From: Cupriavidus basilensis | GTDB taxonomy: Bacteria > Pseudomonadota > Gammaproteobacteria > Burkholderiales > Burkholderiaceae | Length of the DNA: 64,000 bases | NCBI RefSeq assembly: GCF_000876015.1 | Contig: NZ_BBQM01000018.1 | Span: forward strand, 303,186-367,185 | Reading direction: 5' to 3' | Part shown: piece by piece, positions 1-8,497 of the stretch | Position numbering within the stretch: the stretch's first letter is position 1 | How the letters are laid out: each line of letters opens with the position of its first letter | The notes under the pieces: model-generated | The model's input: the letters and a program-made list of their open reading frames with translations, nothing else | Databases searched by the model: none | What the model was told of the DNA's origin: nothing | Position numbers and translations under genes: made by a program

Positions 1-418
1 GCCAGGTTGCCGCGCGATCGCGGTTTTCGCGGCGGCGCGCGATGCGCGAGGACGGGCTCGCGCCGGCAGCGCGCCCCGCGTTTTCGCGCGCTTCGGCTGC
101 ACCGGCATGCAGCAGCGCGCGGCCGTTCGGCGGCCATCCACACCAAGGCGGTGCAGCGCGGGAACCATCGTGAAACCGGCCCCGCTCCGGCGGCTGGCAG
201 GCCGCGAAACTCGCCGCGATGACGTCGAAAAAAAATGCGGAGCGCGCATGCGGAACGTGGCATGACGGCGTGCCTTCGCCCGCGAAGGCGGCGGCATCGG
301 GACAGGCCTGCGTGGGGACTCGGGACGGTTGCCGCGCGTCGGCGGCGATGTGCGGCGCCTGTGCCCGGCATCGTACGCGCGCCGGACACAGGCATGGGAG
401 CGGCCGGCAGGCCGCGGC
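1..418. other. Intergenic stretch, no supported gene
   Basis: Very GC-rich sequence downstream of tldE. Open frames are present on both strands, but none has a convincing ribosome binding site or a recognisable product. The only structure I can support is the terminator-like hairpin at 228-249, described separately. Confidence 0.5.
228..249 (-). terminator. Probable terminator of the tldE-end operon
   Basis: Read on the minus strand, a 5-bp stem ATGCG/CGCAT with a five-base loop is followed directly by a run of eight T. It lies about 170 bases past the tldE stop and would end the eight-gene minus-strand unit. The stem is short, so it may be inefficient. Confidence 0.45.
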
Positions 419-1795
419 TTACTTGCCGGCGATCGTCATCTGCTCGATCAGCACCGAGCCGGATTCGTTGGTCCCGCGCACGATCGCATCGGCGCCGACC
501 GCGACGATGTTGCGGAACATGTCCTGCAGCGTGCTGGCCACCGTGATCCCCTCGACCGGATACTGGATCGCGCCGTTCTCGACCCAGAACCCGGCCGCGC
601 CATGCGAATAGTCGCCGGTCACGTAGTTGATGCCGTTGCCCATCAGCTCCGTCAGCAGCAGGCCCGTGCCCATCGTCTTGAGCATCGCGCCGAAATCGTC
701 GCCGCCGCGGGTGCGGGCGCTGCGCAGCGCGAGGTTGTGCGGGCCGCTGGCGTTGCCGGTGCTGCGCATGCCGAGCCGGCGCGCCGAATAGGTCGACAGG
801 AAATAGCCCTCCACCACGCCGTCCTTCACGAGGCTGCGCGCATGCGTGCGCACGCCCTCGGCGTCGAACGGCGCGCTGCCCAGCGCGCGCTGCAGGTGCG
901 CGTCCTCGGCGATCTGCACGTGCGGCGCGAACACCGGCTTGCCGAGGCTGTCGGCGAGAAACGACGACCTGCGGTACAGCATGCCGCCGCTGGCCGCGTG
1001 GGCGAACACGCCAAGCAGGTCCGCCGCCAGCGCGGCCTCGAACAGCACCGGCACCTTGCAGGTGTCGAGACGGCGCGCGCCCATGCGCGCCAGCGCCCGC
1101 TGCGCGGCGCGGCGGCCGACCGACTCCGGCGACGCGAGATCGTCCGCGCTGCGCTGCACGGTGTACCAGTTGCCGCGCTGCATGTCGGCGCCACTGCCCG
1201 CGATCGGCGCGCACGCGATGTAGTGCTGCGAATGCGGATAGCCGCCGGCGAAGCCCTGCGAGGTCGCGCGCACGAACTGCCAGTGGCGGGCCGACACGCT
1301 CGCGCCGTCCGAGTTGCGCACCTGCGCGCCGGCGGCGAACGCCGCCGCTTCCGCGCGGCGGGCGACTGCCACCGCGTCGTCGGCGGAAAGCGGCCACGGG
1401 TGGTACAGGTCGAGGTCGCGCGGCGCGGTCTCGAGCAGGTCGGGGTCGGCCAGGCTTGCCGCGTCGTCGTCGGCCGTGAAGCGCGCGATGTTGCACGCGG
1501 CCGCGACGGTATCCCTGAGCGCCGCCGGCGAGAAGTCCGAGGTGCTGGCGGCGCCGCGCCGCTTGCCGATGAAGACGGTGACGCCGGCGGTCTTGTCGCG
1601 GCTGCGCTTGACGGTCTCGACGTCCCCGCGGCGCACCGACACCGACAGGCCGTCGCCTTCGGAAATCTCGGTGGCCGCGTCGGTCGCGCCGAGCGCCCTG
1701 GCGTGGCGGAGAATGTCCGCCGCCATGTCTTTCAGTTGGTCCTGCGTGTGCGCGAAATGCCGCGCCCGCGTATCGGAAGTAACAGCCATTGTCAT
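419..1795 (-). CDS. tldE: TldE/PmbA subunit of the TldD-TldE metallopeptidase
   Basis: 458 residues, the usual PmbA/TldE length. The C-terminal part carries the family features LLTELMGNGINYVTGDYS and GAAGFWVENG. It lacks the HExxxH zinc motif seen in the neighbouring TldD, as expected for the non-zinc partner. In the known family, TldD and TldE form a cytoplasmic heterodimer that cleaves unfolded peptides. In E. coli it matures microcin B17 and degrades CcdA. The start is the ATG at 1795, 15 bases after the tldD stop, so the pair is probably co-translated. In E. coli the two genes are unlinked. Here they are adjacent and sit at the end of a transport operon, which suggests a dedicated or accessory pair. 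Confidence 0.93.
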   Translation of the reverse strand: MTMAVTSDTRARHFAHTQDQLKDMAADILRHARALGATDAATEISEGDGLSVSVRRGDVETVKRSRDKTAGVTVFIGKRRGAASTSDFSPAALRDTVAAACNIARFTADDDAASLADPDLLETAPRDLDLYHPWPLSADDAVAVARRAEAAAFAAGAQVRNSDGASVSARHWQFVRATSQGFAGGYPHSQHYIACAPIAGSGADMQRGNWYTVQRSADDLASPESVGRRAAQRALARMGARRLDTCKVPVLFEAALAADLLGVFAHAASGGMLYRRSSFLADSLGKPVFAPHVQIAEDAHLQRALGSAPFDAEGVRTHARSLVKDGVVEGYFLSTYSARRLGMRSTGNASGPHNLALRSARTRGGDDFGAMLKTMGTGLLLTELMGNGINYVTGDYSHGAAGFWVENGAIQYPVEGITVASTLQDMFRNIVAVGADAIVRGTNESGSVLIEQMTIAGK

Positions 1796-1810
1796 GTATC
1801 CGTCGATGCT

Positions 1811-3277
1811 TCAGTTGGTTCCGCCGACCGTCATCCGGTCGATCCGCAAGGTCGGCTGGCCGAGCCCCACCGGCACGCTCTGCCCCATCTTCCCGCAGTT
1901 GCCGACGCCCGCGTCGAGCGCCATGTCGTTGCCGATCATGCTGACGTACTTGAGCGATTCCGGCCCGCTGCCGATCAGCGTGGCGCCCTTCACCGGGTGC
2001 GTGATCCTGCCGTCTTCGATCAGGTAGGCCTCGGAGGCGGAGAACACGAAATTGCCGTTCGTGATGTCGACCTCGCCGCCGCCGAACTTGCATGCGTACA
2101 GGCCATGCTTCACGGATTCGACGATCTCGCGCGGGTCCTTGTCGCCGTTGCGCATGTAGGTGTTGGTCATGCGCGGCATCGGCAGCGCCGAGTACGACTC
2201 GCGGCGCGCGTTGCCCGTCACCGGCATGCCGTTCAGGCGCGCGCTCAGGGTGTCCTGGATGTACCCCGTCAGGATGCCGTCCTCGATCAGCGTCGTGCAC
2301 TGGGTCGGGTTGCCTTCGTCGTCGATGTTGAGCGAGCCGCGATGGCCCGGCAGCGTGCCGTCGTCGACCACGGTGACGCCCCGGGCCGCGACCTGCTCGC
2401 CGAGCCGGCCGGCGAACACCGACGAGCCCTTGCGGATGAAGTCGCCCTCCAGGCCGTGGCCGATCGCTTCGTGCAGCAGCACGCCGGGCAGGCCCGGCCC
2501 GAGCACCACGGTCATCACGCCCGCCGGCGCGGCGCGCGCCTCCAGGTTGACCAGCGCGGTGTCCACCGCCTCGCCGACGTAGCGCGCCAGCACCGCGTCG
2601 GTGAAGCCGCCGTAGTCGGTGCGGCCGCCGCCGCCGCCCGCGCCTTCTCCGCGCCGGCCGTTCTGCTCGGCGATCACCGTGACCGAGAGCCGCACGAGCG
2701 GGCGGACGTCGGCGCCGAGCACGCCGTCGCTGCGCGCCACCAGCACCACGTCGTAGGTGCCGGTCAGGCTGGCCATCACCTGCCTGACGCGCGGGTCGCG
2801 CGCGCGGGCCATCCGCTCGACGCGCTCGAGCAGCTTCACCTTCGCGGTGGCGTCGAGCGACGCCAGCGGATCGGCGGGCCGGTACAGGTCGCGGCCCGCC
2901 GCGCGCCGGAGCGCCGGCGCCGCCGCGATCTTCCGGCTGCCGCCGCCGGCGCGGGTGATCGCCCTGGTGGTGGCGGCGGCCTCGCGGATCGCTTCCGGCG
3001 AGAGGTCGTCGGAGTAGGCGAACGCGGTGCGCTCGCCGACCACCGCGCGCACGCCGACGCCCTGGTCGATGCTGAAGCTGCCCGACTTGACGATGCCGTC
3101 CTCGAGGCTCCACGCCTCGCTGCGGGTGGACTGGAAATAGAGGTCGGCGTAGTCGACCTGGTGCGTGAAAATGTCGGCGAGCGTCCCGGTGAGCAGGGTT
3201 TCGTCGTGGCCGTATGGCGCCAGCAGGATGTCCTGCGCGAGCGCGAGGTGGCGGATGCCGGGTTCGGGGATATGCAT
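1811..3277 (-). CDS. tldD: TldD zinc metallopeptidase subunit
   Basis: 488 residues when started at the ATG at 3277 (MHIPEPGIRH), which matches the usual TldD length. The frame runs open much further upstream, but only into antisense of the thioredoxin gene. The zinc motif HEAIGH is at residues 269-274, followed by GLEGD. A conserved Cys in GVGNCGKMG near the C-terminus is the expected third ligand. An unusual run of glycines lies near residues 212-219. It is the catalytic partner of TldE just downstream and would act in the cytoplasm on small or unfolded peptides. A 101-base gap separates it from the upstream thioredoxin-fusion gene. Assignment to the family is secure. Whether this is the housekeeping copy or a paralogue cannot be told from the window. 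Confidence 0.94.
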   Translation of the reverse strand: MHIPEPGIRHLALAQDILLAPYGHDETLLTGTLADIFTHQVDYADLYFQSTRSEAWSLEDGIVKSGSFSIDQGVGVRAVVGERTAFAYSDDLSPEAIREAAATTRAITRAGGGSRKIAAAPALRRAAGRDLYRPADPLASLDATAKVKLLERVERMARARDPRVRQVMASLTGTYDVVLVARSDGVLGADVRPLVRLSVTVIAEQNGRRGEGAGGGGGRTDYGGFTDAVLARYVGEAVDTALVNLEARAAPAGVMTVVLGPGLPGVLLHEAIGHGLEGDFIRKGSSVFAGRLGEQVAARGVTVVDDGTLPGHRGSLNIDDEGNPTQCTTLIEDGILTGYIQDTLSARLNGMPVTGNARRESYSALPMPRMTNTYMRNGDKDPREIVESVKHGLYACKFGGGEVDITNGNFVFSASEAYLIEDGRITHPVKGATLIGSGPESLKYVSMIGNDMALDAGVGNCGKMGQSVPVGLGQPTLRIDRMTVGGTN

Positions 3278-3378
3278 GGTGAACAGGTGGTGTTGGCTGG
3301 CATGGCGAGGCGCCGCGGCATGGCTCGCGCGGCGGTCCGTCGCCGGTCTTCGGCGCCTCGCTGGCAGCCGGTCGGTCT

Positions 3379-4671
3379 TCAGTCGGCGGCTGCCATCACG
3401 GGCGCCGCCGCGCACAGCGCCTTGAAGCGGGCGCCGACGAGATTGGCCAGGCGGCTGCCATTGGCCTGCTGCACCGCCTCCCATGCCTCCAGGCGCGCCT
3501 GCAGCGCCGGATGGGTCTTGCGCACGGTCGGCCGCACCTGCTCGCGCAGCGCCTGCCTGCGCGCTTCCCATCGCGCCAGCGCTTCGGCGTCGCCGTCGGC
3601 GGGGCGCTCGCCGAGCGTGGACGACAGCCCCTTCCACGTTGCCTCGTAGACGGACTGCATCTGCTTCTGGTCCTCGCCGCCCCAGCAGCCGAGGCGCGCC
3701 ATCTCGGCGGTCAGGGCGCGGCTGTACGACGCGAAGAACAGCGCGGAGATGTCGCACTCCGCCAGCGCCATCGTCGTGCGCTCGAAGTTGACCAGGAACC
3801 CCTGCTCGGGCGACCAGTCGGGCAGCTCGCCGCCGGCATCGGGATCGAACGGCGGCGGCGCGAGCGCGACCACGTCGCGCAGCAGCACCGACCATTCCTG
3901 CTCCGTGGCCGGCTCGCCGTCCAGTTCGCGCCGGTGGAACGCGGCCAGCCGCTCGCACAGCGCGCGCGCGGCCTCGGTCGGCGCGTTGCGCGCGCTGCCG
4001 ATGCCGGGGTCGTGCAGCAGCCAGTCCGCCAGCACGAGCGAGACGCGGGCCAGGTCGATGCCGACCGGGATGCCTTCCACGAAATCGACCACCCAGTCGT
4101 GGGCCGGCGCACCGTCTTCCGGCTCCCGGACGACCCACCACAGCCCGTTGAGCAGGCTGCCCAGCGTGTGCGGGCCGCCGGTGGTGCCGGCGAACGCGCC
4201 GGCGCGCGTCGCCGCGCTGTCGGCGGGAAGGTTGTCGGTGTCGAACACCGCCGCCCGCAGGCGCCGCAGATAGTCCGCCTTGAGCGCGGGATCGCCGCCG
4301 AAGCTCGGCACGGCCGCAGCCGCCGGCGCCGCGGCTGCGGGCACGGCCTTCGTGAGGTCGTCGAACAGCACCTTGAGGCCGGCCTGCGAATGCGCGACGT
4401 GCGGCATGCGCAGTTCGCCCTGCCCGAACAACATCAGCCTCGGGATGCTGCGGATGCCGAACCGCCTCGCGGTTTCGGGGTTTTCGTCGATGTTCAGCTT
4501 GACGATCCGGATGCTGCCGGCGTACTGGCCGGCAAGGCGCTCCAGCATGGGGTTGAGCGCCTTGCAGGGAGCGCACCAGGGCGCCCAGAAATCGAGCAGC
4601 ACGGGAGGCTCCGACTGCAGGACATCCTGCTCGAAGGTCGCGTCGGTGGTATTGAGGATCAAAGCACTCAT
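3379..4671 (-). CDS. Thioredoxin fused to an unrecognised C-terminal domain
   Basis: 430 residues from the ATG at 4671 (MSALILNTTD). Residues 1-110 are a thioredoxin fold with the active site WCAPC at 32-36 and the cis-proline motif RSIP at 74-77. No signal peptide or membrane segment is seen, so it should be cytoplasmic. An Ala/Pro linker (about 110-123) leads to roughly 300 residues that I do not recognise. These are mainly helical-looking and rich in Trp and Asp/Glu, with only a few cysteines. A normal bacterial thioredoxin has about 108 residues, so this is a real fusion or a long tail. It lies between the ABC transporter gene (64 bases upstream) and tldD. A role in reducing a disulphide-containing peptide before TldD/E cleavage is my inference only. 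Confidence 0.85.
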   Translation of the reverse strand: MSALILNTTDATFEQDVLQSEPPVLLDFWAPWCAPCKALNPMLERLAGQYAGSIRIVKLNIDENPETARRFGIRSIPRLMLFGQGELRMPHVAHSQAGLKVLFDDLTKAVPAAAAPAAAAVPSFGGDPALKADYLRRLRAAVFDTDNLPADSAATRAGAFAGTTGGPHTLGSLLNGLWWVVREPEDGAPAHDWVVDFVEGIPVGIDLARVSLVLADWLLHDPGIGSARNAPTEAARALCERLAAFHRRELDGEPATEQEWSVLLRDVVALAPPPFDPDAGGELPDWSPEQGFLVNFERTTMALAECDISALFFASYSRALTAEMARLGCWGGEDQKQMQSVYEATWKGLSSTLGERPADGDAEALARWEARRQALREQVRPTVRKTHPALQARLEAWEAVQQANGSRLANLVGARFKALCAAAPVMAAAD

Positions 4672-4735
4672 GATCAATGGCTTCCTTTGGTTCGGAGAAA
4701 CGCCGGATGGCCGCCGGACAGACGCCGGACGGACA

Positions 4736-6535
4736 TCAGACGGACAGCATGGAAACGGCGGAACCGGTCCGCGCGGCGGGTCCCTGCGCGGACAGGCTGT
4801 CCTGCACATGCAGCACGTGCGTGTGGAACGCGCCGAGCGTCGCGTGGTGCGAAATGCTGAACAGCGCCGTGTCCGGCAAGCGCTGCACGAGCAGGTTGTA
4901 GAGATGGCGTTCGGTATCCGGGTCGAGCGCGCTGGTCGACTCGTCCATCAGCAGGTAGTCGGGCCGCTGCAGCAGCGCGCGCGCGATCGCCAGGCGCTGC
5001 TGCTCGCCCGGCGACAGCCGGTGGCCCCAGGGCGCGGATTCTTCCAGTTGGCCGCAGTACTGCCCGAGCTGGCAATCGACCAGCACCTGGCGGCACACGG
5101 CGTTGGGGAAGGCGTCCTCGGCCGAGGGATAGCACAGCGCCGCCTTGAGCGTGCCGGCCGGCAGGTAGTTCTTCTGCGACAGGAACAGGATCTTCGCGCC
5201 GCCGGGCATCGTGACGGTGCCGCCGCCGTAGGGCCAGATGCCGGCCAGCGCGCGCATCAGCGTGCTCTTGCCCGCGCCGGACGGCCCGCGCACCAGCCAG
5301 CGCTCGCCGGGCGCCAGCTCGAACGAAAGATCGCGGGCGAGGATGCGTCCCCCGGGCGTGGCCAGCGTCAGGCCGGCGGCGCCCAGCCGCTGCCCGGCCG
5401 TGGCCGCGTGCGCGATGGCCGGTCGGCGCGGCGCGTCGTCCGCCGCGCCGGTGGCCCGCTCGAGTCCGTCCAGGCGCGAGACGATGACGCGGAAGTTCTG
5501 CAGGCTCTGGTAGTTCGCGATGAACCAGGAGAGCGTGATCACCAGCGTGGTGAACGCGGAGCCCATCATGCTCATGTCGCCGAGCGTGATCGCGTGCGAC
5601 AGGTAGCGCGGCAGCACGATGAACGTCGGCACGAACACGGAGATGTGCAGCAGCACGACGTTGAGCGGGGTGAAGCGCACGTCGAAGCGGACGATCTGCC
5701 ATGCGTTGCGCCACACGGCGTCGAAGCCGCGGCGCAGCCGCTGGCTTTCGGTCCGCGAGCCACGATACAGCGCGATCTGCTCGGCGTGCTCCCGCACGCC
5801 CGTCATCATGAAGCGGAAATCGGCCTCGGCCCGCTCCTTGGCGAAATTGAGCCGCATCATCGGCTTGCCGACCAGGTGGACCAGGCACGAGGTGCCCAGC
5901 GCGTACAGCACCGCGGCCCAGAACAGATAGCCCGGCACCACGACCGCGTGGCCGAAGAGAACGAAGTCGATCGGCCCCGACTTCCGCCACAGGATCTCCG
6001 AGAAGCTCGCCAGGCTCACCAGCGCCGCGATGAAGCCGATGGTCAGCGTGTAGCCGAGCGAGACGAACTGGGCCACATCCTGGGTGATGCGCTGGTCGGG
6101 GTTGTCGACCAACTGGTCGCGCTCGATGCGGTAGAACGCGCCGCGCGCGAGCCACTTGTCGATCATGTGTTCGGTCATCCATCTGCGCCCGCCGATCTCC
6201 AGCGTCGAGCGCAGCAGGATGTCGAGCGAGGCGAGCACCGCGATCGCGGCCATGATGGCGGCGAGCTGGCGGGCGATGGGGCCCATGCCGGCCACGTCGT
6301 AGCGCTGCACCGCGTCCATGAACACGCCGTGCCACGCGTTGAACGCCACCATCACGTGGTTGGTGACGAGGGTCAGGCCGATGGCCAGGGCCAGCAGCGC
6401 GACGGCCTTCCACCGCAGCGGCGTGCCCAGGACCGGAGACGCCAGGCGCCAGGCGGCGCGCAGGGTGCCGCCGGGCGGAACGATCGGCGCCGCCGCGCGG
6501 GGCGCCGCGCCGGATTCGCGAAAAAGGGACTTCAC
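4736..6535 (-). CDS. SbmA/BacA/YddA-type ABC transporter, fused permease and ATPase
   Basis: 599 residues starting at the GTG at 6535. The N-terminal half (about 40-345) has five or six hydrophobic segments and looks like the ABC_membrane_2 / SbmA-BacA superfamily, including the paired residues VDNPDQRI near 143-150. The C-terminal half is an ATPase with Walker A GPSGAGKS (417-424), Q-loop Gln near 454, signature LSPGEQQ (507-513) and Walker B YLLMDE (527-532). Relatives include E. coli YddA and mycobacterial BacA (Rv1819c). SbmA and BacA proteins of the superfamily import peptides, bleomycin and cobalamin-like molecules. It lies 19 bases after exbD and 64 bases before the thioredoxin gene. 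Substrate and direction of transport are unknown. Confidence 0.88.
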   Translation of the reverse strand: MKSLFRESGAAPRAAAPIVPPGGTLRAAWRLASPVLGTPLRWKAVALLALAIGLTLVTNHVMVAFNAWHGVFMDAVQRYDVAGMGPIARQLAAIMAAIAVLASLDILLRSTLEIGGRRWMTEHMIDKWLARGAFYRIERDQLVDNPDQRITQDVAQFVSLGYTLTIGFIAALVSLASFSEILWRKSGPIDFVLFGHAVVVPGYLFWAAVLYALGTSCLVHLVGKPMMRLNFAKERAEADFRFMMTGVREHAEQIALYRGSRTESQRLRRGFDAVWRNAWQIVRFDVRFTPLNVVLLHISVFVPTFIVLPRYLSHAITLGDMSMMGSAFTTLVITLSWFIANYQSLQNFRVIVSRLDGLERATGAADDAPRRPAIAHAATAGQRLGAAGLTLATPGGRILARDLSFELAPGERWLVRGPSGAGKSTLMRALAGIWPYGGGTVTMPGGAKILFLSQKNYLPAGTLKAALCYPSAEDAFPNAVCRQVLVDCQLGQYCGQLEESAPWGHRLSPGEQQRLAIARALLQRPDYLLMDESTSALDPDTERHLYNLLVQRLPDTALFSISHHATLGAFHTHVLHVQDSLSAQGPAARTGSAVSMLSV

Positions 6536-6554
6536 GGATGGACTCTCGGCTGGG

Positions 6555-6962
6555 TTAGGACTTCGGCGTCGTCACGAAATTGATGTTCGTGAGCCCGGCG
6601 CGCTGCGCGGCCGCGAGCACGCCGGCGACCGCCTCGTAGGGTGTCGCGCGGTCGGCGTAAAGCTGGAGCGCCGGCTGCGGCTGCTGCCCGGCCGCCACCG
6701 CCAGCCTGGCGGCCAGCGCGCCTTCGTCGACCGGCCGGGCGTTCCACGCGACGGCGCCGCCCGCGTCGACCGAGACCTCGACGCGCTCGGGCTGGTTGTC
6801 GGCGGGCGTGCTGCTCGCGCGCGGCAGCTCGAGCTTGACCGCGTGCGTGATGGCCGGCAGCGTGACCATGAAGACGATCAGCAGCACCAGCATCACGTCG
6901 ATCAGCGGCGTCATGTTGATCTCGGTGACGACGTCGTCGTGCTCTTCGAACGAGGGCGCCAT
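6555..6962 (-). CDS. exbD: ExbD proton-channel subunit of the TonB system
   Basis: 135 residues. A short cytoplasmic N-terminus is followed by one membrane segment in the motif NMTPLIDVMLVLLIVFMVT (about 16-34). It includes the conserved membrane Asp that carries the proton. The rest is the periplasmic ExbD/TolR domain. With ExbB it forms the motor that energises TonB. The start ATG is one base from the exbB stop, so translation is probably coupled. Confidence 0.93.
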   Translation of the reverse strand: MAPSFEEHDDVVTEINMTPLIDVMLVLLIVFMVTLPAITHAVKLELPRASSTPADNQPERVEVSVDAGGAVAWNARPVDEGALAARLAVAAGQQPQPALQLYADRATPYEAVAGVLAAAQRAGLTNINFVTTPKS

Positions 6963-6963
6963 G

Positions 6964-7692
6964 TCAGATCCCCTGCTGGATCATGATCGACAGCGCGGGC
7001 CGCGAGGACGGCGCGATGTTCGTCCCCTTGCTGGCCCGGCCGCGCTCGCCCCGCACGAAGAACGAATGGAGCTCGTGGCGGAAGCGGTGCAGCTTGTGCG
7101 CCACGCCGCGGTTGTTGCGCGCGATGGTGTTGTAGCCGAGCACGGCCGGGATCGCCACGAACAGGCCGAAGGCGGTCATCACCAGCGATTCGCCGACCGG
7201 GCCGGCCACCTGCGACAGGCTCGACTGGCCCGCCGCGCTGATCGCCATCAGCGCGTGGTAGATGCCCCATACCGTGCCGAACAGCCCGATGAACGGCGCG
7301 GTGCTGCCGATCGAGGCCAGCACGCCCAGGCCGCTCGCCAGGCGGGCGAGATGTTCGTCGAGCGCGATGCCCAGGCAGCGGTGCAGCCATTCGTCGGGCG
7401 CCATCATCTCTTCCGAGTGCGGGCCGCGATAGGCCTCCTGCGCCGCCTCCACCAGGTCCAGGTGAGGGTTGCCCGGACCCGCGCGCCCCAGCGAGGCCTG
7501 CGCTTCGACGAGCGACCCCGCCAGCCAGAAATCCCGCTCGGCGGCGGTGGCGCGCCGCTTGAGGCGGACGAGCTCCATGCCTTTGTAGAAGATGACGCCC
7601 CATGACAGCATCGACATGAGGATGAGCAGCAGCATGATGGCGCGCGCGACGGCGTCGCCCTGCTGCCAGACCGCGTTCAGTCCGTATTGCAT
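6964..7692 (-). CDS. exbB: ExbB proton-channel subunit of the TonB system
   Basis: 242 residues from the ATG at 7692, preceded by AGGAG. It is a MotA/TolQ/ExbB family protein with a first membrane segment near residues 17-38. Two more lie in the C-terminal half, around the motifs GSTAPFIGLFGTVWGI and FGLFVAIPAVLGYN, which are typical of the channel core. With ExbD it uses the proton gradient to drive TonB. The surrounding gene order is tonB, exbB, exbD. Confidence 0.94.
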   Translation of the reverse strand: MQYGLNAVWQQGDAVARAIMLLLILMSMLSWGVIFYKGMELVRLKRRATAAERDFWLAGSLVEAQASLGRAGPGNPHLDLVEAAQEAYRGPHSEEMMAPDEWLHRCLGIALDEHLARLASGLGVLASIGSTAPFIGLFGTVWGIYHALMAISAAGQSSLSQVAGPVGESLVMTAFGLFVAIPAVLGYNTIARNNRGVAHKLHRFRHELHSFFVRGERGRASKGTNIAPSSRPALSIMIQQGI

Positions 7693-7721
7693 AGCGAGGT
7701 TCTCCTTGGAATCCGGTGGAG

Positions 7722-8489
7722 TCAGTTGGTGAGGTTGAATGCCAGCGTCTGCACCGCGCGCACGCTGGCGGGCAAGCCGTTCTCGAGGTACGGATCGCAG
7801 CGGCCGGCGCGCAGGGTCTGCACCGCGGCGGCGTCGAGCTCGGCGAAGCCGCTGCTGGTGTCGACCTCGACCTGGGCGGCCCTGCCGGTGACGTCGATCG
7901 TCACGCGCAGGATCACCGTGCCTTCGTGGCGCAGCCGCCGGGCCACCGCCGGATAGGCGGGCTGGGCGAAATGGCACACGATGCGGGCGACGTCCCTGAC
8001 CGCATTGGCCCCGGGCAGGTTGAGCTCGCGGTTGAGCGCCGCGGGCGCGGTCGGCGCCGCCGCCTGCGCCGTTGGCGAGGCCGTCGGCGTGACCGCTTCG
8101 GGCGGCGCGGGCGGCGTGGCCGGCGCGGTTTCCGCCGGCACGCTGCGCGCCGCCTGCGAGCGCGCCGAGGCCAGCACCGGCGCGTGCCGCGGCACGGCCT
8201 GGCGCGGCGGCGCGGGCCGGGCCGCCGGTGCCGGTTTTTCCGGCGCGGGCGCCGGTGCCGGAGCGGGCGCCGACACCAGCGTGACCCGCACCCCCGCGCC
8301 GGAGACCGGGCGGCCGGCGGCCGCGAGCGAGGCGGGCGGCGCGTATCGCGCGATGCCGAACAGCGCCAGCCCGTGCAGCAGCAGCGTGAACGCCACGCCG
8401 CCGAGCCGGCGCGCATGCGCGGATGGCCGCGGCTTTCCATCGGGCGCCGGGCGAGCCCGCCACGGCGGCGAGGGCACGAAGATCTCCAT
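7722..8489 (-). CDS. tonB: TonB energy-transducing protein
   Basis: 255 residues from the ATG at 8489 (MEIFVPSPPW). It has one N-terminal membrane anchor (about 28-48), a long Ala/Pro-rich periplasmic spacer (about 65-150) and a C-terminal TonB domain with GTVILRVTIDVTGR and the AVQTLRAGRCDPY region. The upstream frame extension overlaps the receptor gene and is not used here. It lies eight bases after the receptor stop, which argues that this TonB is dedicated to that receptor. Confidence 0.92.
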   Translation of the reverse strand: MEIFVPSPPWRARPAPDGKPRPSAHARRLGGVAFTLLLHGLALFGIARYAPPASLAAAGRPVSGAGVRVTLVSAPAPAPAPAPEKPAPAARPAPPRQAVPRHAPVLASARSQAARSVPAETAPATPPAPPEAVTPTASPTAQAAAPTAPAALNRELNLPGANAVRDVARIVCHFAQPAYPAVARRLRHEGTVILRVTIDVTGRAAQVEVDTSSGFAELDAAAVQTLRAGRCDPYLENGLPASVRAVQTLAFNLTN

Positions 8490-8497
8490 GAGGCGCC

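Noticed and set aside
329..3649. Very long plus-strand open frame (over 1,000 codons) opposite tldE and tldD
   Set aside because: It is antisense to two clear family genes. Its product is His/Arg/Ala-rich with no domain, which is the usual chance opening in GC-rich DNA.
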